Assembly: GCF_900103345.1 (NCBI RefSeq)
Contig: NZ_LT629702.1
Span: 4,526,001-4,590,000 of the forward strand
Direction of reading: 5' to 3'
Length of the DNA stretch: 64,000 nt
Source: Pseudomonas azotoformans
GTDB taxonomy: Bacteria > Pseudomonadota > Gammaproteobacteria > Pseudomonadales > Pseudomonadaceae
Shown: positions 56,832 to 64,000 of the stretch, piece by piece
Position numbering within the stretch: position 1 is the first letter of the stretch
Layout: every line of letters begins with the position of its first letter
Notes under the pieces: model-generated
What the model was told of the DNA's origin: nothing
Database searches by the model: none
The model's input: the letters and a program-made list of their open reading frames with translations, nothing else
Position numbers and translations under genes: made by a program

Positions 56832-57851
56832 GTGGATGTGCCGTTGCTGCTCACCGCCGTTTCCGCGACTTCGCCCTGTGGCGAAGACATGGAATATGAC
56901 GCGCAATTTCTGCAATTGGAGCGTGATGCCAAGGGCCAACCCGAGCGCAGCATGGGCGACTCGATCCTGCCCGCTGAACCGCCGGAATGGCGCAGCATCC
57001 AGCAGCAAAGCCTCGACTTGCTCGCGCGCAGCAAAGACTTGCGCATCACCCATTTCCTGCTGCAAAGCGCCCTCGCCCTCCAAGGCGTGGCCGGCCTGGC
57101 CGAAGCGCTGACGCTGATCGATGCGCTGCTGCGTGATTACTGGCCCGACCTGCACCCACGCCTGGACGCCGACGACGATAACGACCCCACCGTACGTATC
57201 AACGCCCTCACCGGCCTGACCTGCGACACCACCATCCGCCTGCTGCGCGAAAGCATCCTCACGCGCTCGCGCACCTTTGGCCCCGTGAGCCTGCGCGCGG
57301 CACTCAACGCCAGCGGCCTGCTGAGCTTCCCCGATGAGCAACTCGGCGCCCAACAACTCAACGCCGCGTTCCTCGACAGCGACCCCGAGCAGCTACAGGC
57401 CACCCGCGACGCCCTGATTGCGGCGCGTGCGGCGTGTGAAGCCATCGAACGGCAGGTCAACGATCAGGTCGGTTCGGCCCAAGGCGTGGACCTCAGTGCC
57501 TTGAAGCAACCGCTCAAACAAGCGTTGCAGATCCTCAATCAAGCGGTGCCCGGCGCCGCCGGCAGCAGCGAACCCGAGGCCGTCAGTGACGACAATGCCC
57601 CCTCGGCCGACTTTGCCGCCGCCCCCGCAGCACCGCGTCCCGTTGGCGATATCGCCAGCCGCGACGATGTGTTGCGCAGCCTCGACAAGATCCTTGCGTA
57701 CTACACCCGGCACGAGCCTTCGAGCCCGCTGCCGGTACTGTTGAACCGGGCGAAGAATCTGGTGCACGCCGACTTTGCGGCCATCGTGCGCAATCTGATT
57801 CCCGACGGCATGTCCCAATTTGAAAACCTGCGCGGGCCGGACGGCGAGTAA
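56832..57851 (+). CDS. tssA: T6SS baseplate/cap protein TssA
   Basis: 339-residue TssA of the ImpA N-terminal family (conserved SPCGEDMEYDAQFLQLERDA and EPPEWRSIQQQSLDLLARSK). It primes sheath and tube polymerisation at the baseplate. I place the start at GTG 56832 because AGGGAG lies about 10 bases upstream and the frame's ATG at 56787 has none. The C-terminus (ASRDDVLRSLDKILAYYTRH, EPSSPLPVLLNRAKNLV) is the short TssA1-type. First gene of the plus-strand arm. Confidence 0.92.
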   Translation: MDVPLLLTAVSATSPCGEDMEYDAQFLQLERDAKGQPERSMGDSILPAEPPEWRSIQQQSLDLLARSKDLRITHFLLQSALALQGVAGLAEALTLIDALLRDYWPDLHPRLDADDDNDPTVRINALTGLTCDTTIRLLRESILTRSRTFGPVSLRAALNASGLLSFPDEQLGAQQLNAAFLDSDPEQLQATRDALIAARAACEAIERQVNDQVGSAQGVDLSALKQPLKQALQILNQAVPGAAGSSEPEAVSDDNAPSADFAAAPAAPRPVGDIASRDDVLRSLDKILAYYTRHEPSSPLPVLLNRAKNLVHADFAAIVRNLIPDGMSQFENLRGPDGE

Positions 57852-57905
57852 GCCATCCGACTGTGCAGTAACAACACCGTCGCTCAAGCGACCAGGAGCA
57901 GCAAC

Positions 57906-58412
57906 GTGGCGAAGCAAAGTTCTCAGAAATTCATCGCGCGCAACCGTGCGCCTCGAGTGCAGATCGAGTACGACGTCGAGCTTTACGGCGCCGAGAAAAA
58001 GGTCCAGCTGCCCTTCGTGATGGGTGTGATGGCCGACCTCGCCGGCAAGCCTGCCGAGCCGTTGGCGCCGGTGGCCGACCGCAAGTTCCTTGAAGTGGAC
58101 GTCGACAACTTCGACTCGCGCCTCAAGGCCATGCAGCCGCGCGTGGCGTTTCACGTACCGAACGAACTGACCGGCGAAGGCAACCTGAGCCTGGACATCA
58201 CCTTCGAAAGCATGGACGACTTCAGCCCGGCCGCCGTGGCCCGCAAGGTCGACTCGCTGAACCAACTGCTCGAAGCCCGCACCCAGCTGGCCAACCTGCT
58301 GACCTACATGGACGGCAAGACCGGCGCTGAAGAAATCATCATGAAGGCGATCAAGGACCCGGCACTGCTGCAAGCACTTGCCAGCGCGCCTAAGCCTGCA
58401 GGGGACCAGTAA
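57906..58412 (+). CDS. tssB: T6SS contractile sheath small subunit TssB
   Basis: 168-residue TssB/VipA that forms the sheath with TssC. It shows SSQKFIARNRAPRVQIEYDV and the conserved RVAFHVPNELTG and FESMDDFSPAAVARKV. The start is GTG at 57906 with AGGAG upstream. It is separated from tssA by 54 bases and from tssC by two. Confidence 0.95.
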   Translation: MAKQSSQKFIARNRAPRVQIEYDVELYGAEKKVQLPFVMGVMADLAGKPAEPLAPVADRKFLEVDVDNFDSRLKAMQPRVAFHVPNELTGEGNLSLDITFESMDDFSPAAVARKVDSLNQLLEARTQLANLLTYMDGKTGAEEIIMKAIKDPALLQALASAPKPAGDQ

Positions 58413-58414
58413 TC

Positions 58415-59914
58415 ATGACTGACAATACCGCCCGCGAAGGCTCCCAGATCCTGGGCACCCAGACCGAAGAAGCCAGCGAGTTCGCCAACCTGCTGCTGCA
58501 GGAGTTCAAGCCCAAGACCGAGCGCGCCCGCGAAGCCGTGGAAACTGCCGTGCGCACCTTGGCCGAGCAGGCCCTGGCGCAAACCGACCTGGTGTCCAAT
58601 GACGCGATCAAGTCGATCGAATCGATCATCGCCGCCATCGACGCCAAGCTGACCGCCCAGGTCAACCAGATCATCCACCACCCGGATTTCCAACAGTTGG
58701 AAAGCGCCTGGCGTGGCCTGCACTACCTGGTCAACAACACCGAGAGCGATGAGCAGCTCAAGATCCGTGTGCTCAACATCTCCAAGCCGGACCTGCACAA
58801 GACCCTGAAGAAATTCAAGGGCACCGCGTGGGACCAGAGCCCGATCTTCAAGAAGATGTACGAAGAAGAATACGGCCAGTTCGGCGGCGAACCGTACGGC
58901 TGCCTGGTGGGCGACTACTACTTCGACCAGTCGCCACCCGACGTGGAACTGCTGGGCGAACTGTCGAAAGTCTGCGCCGCCATGCACTCCCCGTTCATCG
59001 CTGCGGCCTCGCCGACCGTGATGGGCATGGGCTCGTGGCAAGAGCTGTCGAACCCGCGCGACCTGACCAAGATCTTCACCACCCCGGAATACGCCGGCTG
59101 GCGCTCGCTGCGTGAATCGGAAGACTCGCGCTACATCGGCCTGACCATGCCGCGCTTCCTGGCGCGCCTGCCGTACGGCGCCAAGACCGACCCGGTGGAG
59201 GCGTTCGCCTTCGAAGAAAACACCGACGGTGCCGACAGTTCCAAGTACACCTGGGCCAACGCCGCGTATGCGATGGCGGTGAACATCAACCGCTCGTTCA
59301 AGCACTACGGCTGGTGCTCGCGCATCCGTGGCATCGAGTCTGGCGGCGAAGTGGAAAACCTGCCGGCCCACACGTTCCCGACTGATGACGGTGGCGTGGA
59401 CATGAAGTGCCCGACCGAAATCGCCATCAGCGACCGTCGTGAAGCGGAGCTGGCGAAGAACGGTTTCATGCCGCTGCTGCACAAGAAAAACACCGACTTC
59501 GCCGCGTTCATTGGCGCGCAGTCGTTGCAGAAACCGGCCGAATACGATGACCCGGACGCCACCGCCAACGCCAACCTGGCCGCGCGCCTGCCGTACCTGT
59601 TCGCCACCTGCCGTTTCGCTCACTACTTGAAGTGCATCGTGCGCGACAAGATCGGCTCCTTCAAAGAGAAGGACGAGATGCAGCGCTGGTTGCAGGACTG
59701 GATCCTCAACTACGTGGACGGTGACCCGGCGCACTCCACCGAAACCACCAAGGCCCAGCACCCATTGGCTGCCGCCGAAGTGATCGTGGAAGAAGTCGAA
59801 GGCAACCCGGGGTACTACAACTCCAAGTTCTACCTGCGCCCGCACTACCAGCTCGAAGGGCTGACCGTGTCGCTGCGCCTGGTATCGAAGCTGCCTTCGG
59901 CGAAAAGCGCGTAA
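58415..59914 (+). CDS. tssC: T6SS contractile sheath large subunit TssC
   Basis: 499-residue TssC/VipB that assembles with TssB into the contractile tail sheath recycled by ClpV. Conserved segments: SAWRGLHYLVNNTESDEQLK, PYGCLVGDYYFDQSPPDVEL and PRFLARLPYGAKTDPVEAF. The length is standard (about 490-500). A palindrome block follows before hcp, which separates sheath and tube genes. Confidence 0.96.
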   Translation: MTDNTAREGSQILGTQTEEASEFANLLLQEFKPKTERAREAVETAVRTLAEQALAQTDLVSNDAIKSIESIIAAIDAKLTAQVNQIIHHPDFQQLESAWRGLHYLVNNTESDEQLKIRVLNISKPDLHKTLKKFKGTAWDQSPIFKKMYEEEYGQFGGEPYGCLVGDYYFDQSPPDVELLGELSKVCAAMHSPFIAAASPTVMGMGSWQELSNPRDLTKIFTTPEYAGWRSLRESEDSRYIGLTMPRFLARLPYGAKTDPVEAFAFEENTDGADSSKYTWANAAYAMAVNINRSFKHYGWCSRIRGIESGGEVENLPAHTFPTDDGGVDMKCPTEIAISDRREAELAKNGFMPLLHKKNTDFAAFIGAQSLQKPAEYDDPDATANANLAARLPYLFATCRFAHYLKCIVRDKIGSFKEKDEMQRWLQDWILNYVDGDPAHSTETTKAQHPLAAAEVIVEEVEGNPGYYNSKFYLRPHYQLEGLTVSLRLVSKLPSAKSA

Positions 59915-59924
59915 GTAGCTGCCT

Positions 59925-60028
59925 GATCGTTCCCACGCTCTGCGTGGGAATGCCGCTCGGGACGCTCCGCGTCCCAGTGACGCAGAGCGTCACAGGATGC
60001 GTTACCACGCAAAGCGTGGGAACGATCA
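59925..60028. repeat. GTTCCCACGC-type palindrome block between tssC and hcp
   Basis: 104 bases bounded by GATCGTTCCCACGC and GCGTGGGAACGATC (14-base inverse ends). Inside are GGGACGC/GCGTCCC and GTGACGC/GCGTCAC hairpins. The same family is at 12098-12148. It lies inside an operon, so it may influence tssC-hcp transcript processing or partial termination. Confidence 0.8.
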
Positions 60029-60064
60029 CCAAATCAAGTGGCTGCGGCCACACAGGGAGAAAAC

Positions 60065-60553
60065 ATGGCTGTTGATATTTTCATCAAGATCGGCGACATC
60101 AAGGGCGAGTCCATGGACAAGGCCCACAAGGACGAAATCGACGTGCTGAACTGGAGCTGGGGCATGGCCCAGTCCGGCAACATGCACGTGGGCGGCGGTG
60201 GCGGCGCGGGCAAGGTGAATATCCAGGACCTGTCGCTGACCAAGTACGTCGACAAGGCTTCGCCGAACCTGATGATGCACTGCGCCAGCGGCAAGCACAT
60301 CGACAAGGTCAAGCTGACCGTGCGCAAGGCCGGTGGCGAAAGCCAGGTCGAGTACATGGTGATCAACCTGGAAGAAGTGCTGGTCACCTCGCTGAGCACC
60401 GGCGGTTCGGGCACCGATGACCGCCTGACCGAGAACGTGACCCTGAACTTCGCCCAAGTGATGGTCGACTACCAGCCGCAGAAAGCCGACGGCACCAAAG
60501 ACGGCGGCGCGATCAAGTTTGGCTGGAACATCCGTTCCAACACCAAGCGCTGA
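60065..60553 (+). CDS. hcp: T6SS inner-tube protein Hcp
   Basis: 162-residue Hcp1-like tube protein, secreted and forming hexameric rings that also carry effectors. It begins MAVDIFIKIGDIKGESMDKA and has GVNIQD-type strands (KVNIQDLSLTKYVDKASPNL). The length equals P. aeruginosa Hcp1. The start is at 60065, with ACAGGGAG upstream. The dominant tssC-hcp gap and repeat probably allow separate expression. Next is tssE, with no tagJ between. Confidence 0.96.
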   Translation: MAVDIFIKIGDIKGESMDKAHKDEIDVLNWSWGMAQSGNMHVGGGGGAGKVNIQDLSLTKYVDKASPNLMMHCASGKHIDKVKLTVRKAGGESQVEYMVINLEEVLVTSLSTGGSGTDDRLTENVTLNFAQVMVDYQPQKADGTKDGGAIKFGWNIRSNTKR

Positions 60554-60631
60554 TAGCCCTGGTGGCCGTGGCGCCATGCCACGGCCCCTGGATTTTTGTC
60601 CCTCTCGCAACCCGTCCGTGGAGCTGCTTTG

Positions 60632-61147
60632 GTGATCACTGAAATCGCTTCCCGCGACCGTCTGCAACCGTCCCTGTTGGACCGGCTGACCGATGACGAT
60701 CCAACCAACCCGAAGGAAAGCGCCGACAAACGCGTGCTGTCCCTGACCCAATTGAAAGCCTCGGTGCTGCGTGACCTGGCGTGGCTGCTCAACACCACGT
60801 CGTTGCTCGATGCCGATGCCACACTGCACACTCCAGCCGGCACCTCGGTGGTCAATTACGGCCTGCCGGCGCTGGCGGGCAACAGTGTTTCCAGCGTCGA
60901 TATCAAGGCCCTGGAAGCCCTGATCTACCAGGCCATCGCCACCTTTGAGCCGCGCATCCTGCGTCACACTCTGCGCGTCAAAGCCCGTGTCGGCCATGGC
61001 GAGATGAATCACAACGCCCTGAGTTTCGAGATCGAAGGCGACCTGTGGGCACAGCCGGTGCCGTTGCGCCTGTTGCTGCAAACCGACCTCGACCTGGAAT
61101 CCGGCCATGTACGCGTGGTGAATGCCGACCAGCGGAGGCGCCCATGA
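60632..61147 (+). CDS. tssE: T6SS baseplate protein TssE (gp25-like)
   Basis: 171-residue GPW/gp25 family baseplate subunit. The N-terminal [17 protein letters not shown] motif and the [20 protein letters not shown] core are typical. The start is GTG at 60632, with GTGGAG 9 bases upstream; a TTG at 60596 is in frame but unsupported. In P. aeruginosa tagJ lies between hcp and tssE; here only 78 bases without a gene separate them. Ends in an ATGA overlap with tssF. Confidence 0.93.
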   Translation: MITEIASRDRLQPSLLDRLTDDDPTNPKESADKRVLSLTQLKASVLRDLAWLLNTTSLLDADATLHTPAGTSVVNYGLPALAGNSVSSVDIKALEALIYQAIATFEPRILRHTLRVKARVGHGEMNHNALSFEIEGDLWAQPVPLRLLLQTDLDLESGHVRVVNADQRRRP

Positions 61148-63003
61148 ACCCGCGCCTGCTGGAGCTGTACAACCAGGAACTGCACCACGTGCGCGAAAGC
61201 GCCGCGGAATTCGCCAAGGAATACCCGAAGATCGCCAGTCGGCTGACCCTGTCCGGCATGGACTGCGCCGACCCGTACGTCGAACGCCTGCTCGAAGGTT
61301 TTGCCTACCTCACGGCCCGCGTGCAGCTCAAGCTCGACGCCGAGTACCCGACCTTCACCCATAACCTGCTGGAAATCGCCTACCCGCACTACCTGGCACC
61401 GACGCCGTCGATGACCGTGGTGCAATTGCACACCGACCCGGACGAAGGCTCGCTGGCCAGTGGTTTCCCGCTGCCCCGCGACACCGTCCTGCGTGCCGCA
61501 TTGGGCCGCGAAACCCAGACCTGCTGCGAGTACCGCACTGCACACCCGGTGACGTTGTGGCCGTTGCAGGTGAGCAACGCCGAATACTTCGGCAACCCCG
61601 CCGCTGTGTTGGGCCGTCTCGCCGCCAGCGAGCCGAAAGCCAAGGCCGGCCTGCGTCTGACCCTGCGCACGGGTGCCGAGCTGCCGTTCAACAGCCTCGA
61701 CCTGGATAACCTGCCGCTGTACCTCAGTGGCGCCGACGAGCAACCGTTCCGCCTCTACGAGCAACTGCTGGGCAACGCCTGCGCGGTGTTTGCGCGCAAG
61801 CCGGGTGGCGATTGGGTCGAGCGCCTGCCGCAGGACGCGTTGCGCTCCCGTGGTTTCGATGACGCCGACGCGGCCATGCCGGTGGTGGCGCGGGCGTTCC
61901 AAGGCTATCGCCTGCTACAGGAATACTTCGCCCTGCCCCACCGCTTCCTGTTCGTCGAATTCGCCGAGCTGAGCCGTGCGGTCAAGCGTTGTGACGGCCA
62001 GGAGCTGGAACTGATTGTGCTGTTCGACCGCCACGAACCGAGCCTGGAAGGTAGCGTCGGCGCAGCGCAGTTCCTGCCGTTCTGTACCCCGGCGATCAAC
62101 CTGTTTCCCAAGCGCGTGGACCGTATCCATCTGTCCGACCGCGTCAACGAACACCATGTGATCGCCGACCGCACACGGCCGATGGATTTCGAGATTCATT
62201 CCTTGAGCGGCATCACCGGCCACGGCACCGGGCCGGAGCAGCCGTTTTTGCCGTTCTACGCGGTGCGCGATCCGTCGCGTTATGGCCGTGACCAGGCGTA
62301 TTACACCGTTCGCCGCGAGCCGCGTGTGCTGTCCAGCGACCAACGTCGCAACGGCCCGCGCTCCACCTATGTGGGCAGCGAAACCTTCGTCAGCCTGGTG
62401 GACAGTCGGCAGTCGCCGTACCGCCACGACCTGCGCCAGCTCGGCGTGACCGCGCTGTGCACCAACCGCGATCTGCCGTTGTTCATGAGCGTGGGCAACG
62501 GCAAGACCGACTTCACCCTGGCCGACAGCGCGCCGGTATTGTCGGTGCGCTGCGTGGCAGGCCCGAGCCGCCCGCGCCCCAGCCACGCGCATGACGCCAA
62601 GGCCTGGCGCCTGATCAGCCAGCTCTCGCTCAACTATTTGTCCCTGAGCGAACAGGGCGAGGGCGCCGGCGCCTTGCGCGAACTGCTGCGCCTGTACGGC
62701 GACAGCAACGACGCCGCGCTGCAATTGCAGATCGAAGGCCTGCGCGAGGTCAGCAGCAAAGCCGTGACCCGACGCCTGCCGATGCCCGGCCCGATCGTGT
62801 TCGGCCGGGGCCTGGAGATCACCCTGGAATTCGATGAAAACGCGTTTCGCGGCACCGGTGTGTTCCTGCTCGGTGCGGTGTTGGAACGCTTCCTGGCACG
62901 CTACGTGTCGATCAACAGTTTTACCGAGACGGTGATCCGTACCACCGAACGCGGCGAGATCATGCGATGGAAAGCCAAGCCCGGACGTCGTCCGACCCTG
63001 TGA
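61144..63003 (+). CDS. tssF: T6SS baseplate protein TssF
   Basis: 619-residue TssF that with TssG and TssK builds the baseplate wedge. The conserved opening is [20 protein letters not shown], followed by [13 protein letters not shown] and [20 protein letters not shown]. The C-terminus runs [20 protein letters not shown]. The length is usual. tssG starts inside its last codons, so translation of the pair is coupled. Confidence 0.95.
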   Translation: MNPRLLELYNQELHHVRESAAEFAKEYPKIASRLTLSGMDCADPYVERLLEGFAYLTARVQLKLDAEYPTFTHNLLEIAYPHYLAPTPSMTVVQLHTDPDEGSLASGFPLPRDTVLRAALGRETQTCCEYRTAHPVTLWPLQVSNAEYFGNPAAVLGRLAASEPKAKAGLRLTLRTGAELPFNSLDLDNLPLYLSGADEQPFRLYEQLLGNACAVFARKPGGDWVERLPQDALRSRGFDDADAAMPVVARAFQGYRLLQEYFALPHRFLFVEFAELSRAVKRCDGQELELIVLFDRHEPSLEGSVGAAQFLPFCTPAINLFPKRVDRIHLSDRVNEHHVIADRTRPMDFEIHSLSGITGHGTGPEQPFLPFYAVRDPSRYGRDQAYYTVRREPRVLSSDQRRNGPRSTYVGSETFVSLVDSRQSPYRHDLRQLGVTALCTNRDLPLFMSVGNGKTDFTLADSAPVLSVRCVAGPSRPRPSHAHDAKAWRLISQLSLNYLSLSEQGEGAGALRELLRLYGDSNDAALQLQIEGLREVSSKAVTRRLPMPGPIVFGRGLEITLEFDENAFRGTGVFLLGAVLERFLARYVSINSFTETVIRTTERGEIMRWKAKPGRRPTL

Positions 63004-64000
63004 GTACCCTGGATGCGATGCACCAGGAGCCCTGGGAATACGATTTCTTCCAGGCGCTGCGGCGTATCGAGTGCGAATCGCCGGAGCTGCCGCGCCTGGG
63101 CCATTCCCTGCGCCTGGCGGATGACCCGCTGCGCCTGGGGCAACAGGCCGATTGCACCTTCGCCCCGGCCACGCTGGCCTCGGTCGACCCCGGCGGCGAC
63201 GGCAAGCCGGCGCGCCTGGAGCAGTTCTTCTTCGGTCTTGGCGGCCCCAACGGCCCGCTGCCACTGCACATCACCGAGTACGTGCGCGAGCGTCAGCGCA
63301 ACAACGCCGACAGCACCAGCAAGCAGTTCCTGGATGTGTTCCACCATCGCCTGCTCAGCCTGTTTTACCGGGCCTGGGCCGAGGCGCGGCCGACCGTCAG
63401 CCACGACCGCCCGGACGATGACTACTGGTCGGCACGCCTCGCCGCGCTGAGCGGCCGGGGCATGCCGAGCCTGCTGAATCAGGGGCTGATCCCGGATACC
63501 GCCAAGCTGCACTACAGCGGCCACCTGTCGGCGCAAACCCGCTACCCGGACGGCCTGAAGGCGATTCTCAGCGAGTATTTCGGCCTGCCGGTAGAGATCG
63601 AAGAGTACGTAGGCCAATGGTTGGAACTGCCCGAACGCAGCCGCGTGAGTGTGAGCGCCAACCGCCTGGGCGTGGACTTTTGCCTGGGCAGCTTCGTGTG
63701 GGACCGCCAGCACAAATTCCGTATCCGCCTGGGCCCGCTCACGCTGGATGACTACATGGGCATGCTGCCCGGCCACCAGCCATTCAACGAACTGGTGGCG
63801 TGGGTGGCCGAGTACCTGGGCCATGAACTGGACTGGGACCTGAACCTGGTTTTGCAACAACCCGAAGTCCCGGCGCTGCAACTCAACGGCCAGTTCCGCC
63901 TGGGCTTCAACACCTGGCTCGGTAAACCCGAGCATGACGCCAACGACCTAATCCTGGCCCGGCACTACGCCGACCACGCCACCACCTCAAGGAATCCAGA
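62967..64000 (+). CDS. tssG: T6SS baseplate protein TssG (partial, runs off window)
   Basis: TssG (VasB-like) baseplate subunit. The opening DAMHQEPWEYDFFQALRRIE with RLGHSLRLADDPLRLGQQAD and FFFGLGGPNGPLPLHITEYV is characteristic. It starts at ATG 62967, overlapping tssF by 37 bases; a GTG at 63000 is an alternative. At least 344 codons are present without a stop, about the whole family length. clpV and vgrG would be expected beyond the edge. Confidence 0.93.
   Translation, partial: MESQARTSSDPVSTLDAMHQEPWEYDFFQALRRIECESPELPRLGHSLRLADDPLRLGQQADCTFAPATLASVDPGGDGKPARLEQFFFGLGGPNGPLPLHITEYVRERQRNNADSTSKQFLDVFHHRLLSLFYRAWAEARPTVSHDRPDDDYWSARLAALSGRGMPSLLNQGLIPDTAKLHYSGHLSAQTRYPDGLKAILSEYFGLPVEIEEYVGQWLELPERSRVSVSANRLGVDFCLGSFVWDRQHKFRIRLGPLTLDDYMGMLPGHQPFNELVAWVAEYLGHELDWDLNLVLQQPEVPALQLNGQFRLGFNTWLGKPEHDANDLILARHYADHATTSRNP

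Overview
The window is chromosomal DNA from a Pseudomonas of the fluorescens group. The evidence is high GC, Pseudomonas-type proteins throughout, gene order that I recognise as the P. aeruginosa PA5302-PA5347 block (dadX to recG and beyond), and many dispersed palindromes of the GTGGGAGGGGGCTTGC and GTAGGAGCGAGCTTGC kind typical of P. fluorescens REP/REPIN elements. I see no tRNA, rRNA, CRISPR array, prophage or insertion sequence.

Layout. 1-3343: D-alanine catabolism (dadX partial, a RidA protein, dadA, divergent dadR). 3412-12086: amine/polyamine catabolism and accessory genes (FAD amine oxidase, DUF1127 protein, MocR-type regulator with a repeat-rich operator, phospholipase D lipoprotein, MFS transporter, kauB/puuC aldehyde dehydrogenase, cupin). 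12207-27325: housekeeping (rpmG, rpmB, orphan dipeptide-binding protein, radC, coaBC, dut, algC, argB, pyrE, crc, rph, yicC, gmk, rpoZ, spoT, ridA). 27379-29888: two tandem related lipoproteins and an NAD-binding epimerase-like protein. 30075-34130: iron acquisition (exbB-exbD-tonB, then a three-gene cupredoxin/FTR1/P19 ferrous-iron uptake operon behind a good Fur box). 34248-39337: oxyR, recG, an HDOD protein and a small hypothetical protein.

39462-64000: a type VI secretion locus of the P. aeruginosa HSI-I type. A minus-strand arm runs fha-tssJ-tssK-tssL-tssM-tagF-pppA-ppkA-tagT-tagS-tagR-tagQ, so it holds the membrane complex plus the full threonine-phosphorylation control pathway. A divergent plus-strand arm runs tssA-tssB-tssC-hcp-tssE-tssF-tssG, so it holds sheath, tube and baseplate, and it is cut by the window edge. 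Two things stand out. The Fha scaffold gene is split by a one-base frameshift in a run of five Cs, and tagJ is absent from its usual place between hcp and tssE. ClpV, VgrG and effectors are not in the window.

I did not find a wholly new system. The most interesting signals are the frameshifted fha, a palindrome block inside the sheath/hcp operon, a symmetric three-copy operator in front of the MocR regulator, a PuuR-like palindrome between kauB and the cupin gene, a lipoprotein pair with almost identical 3' ends, and a possible leader ORF coupled to algC.
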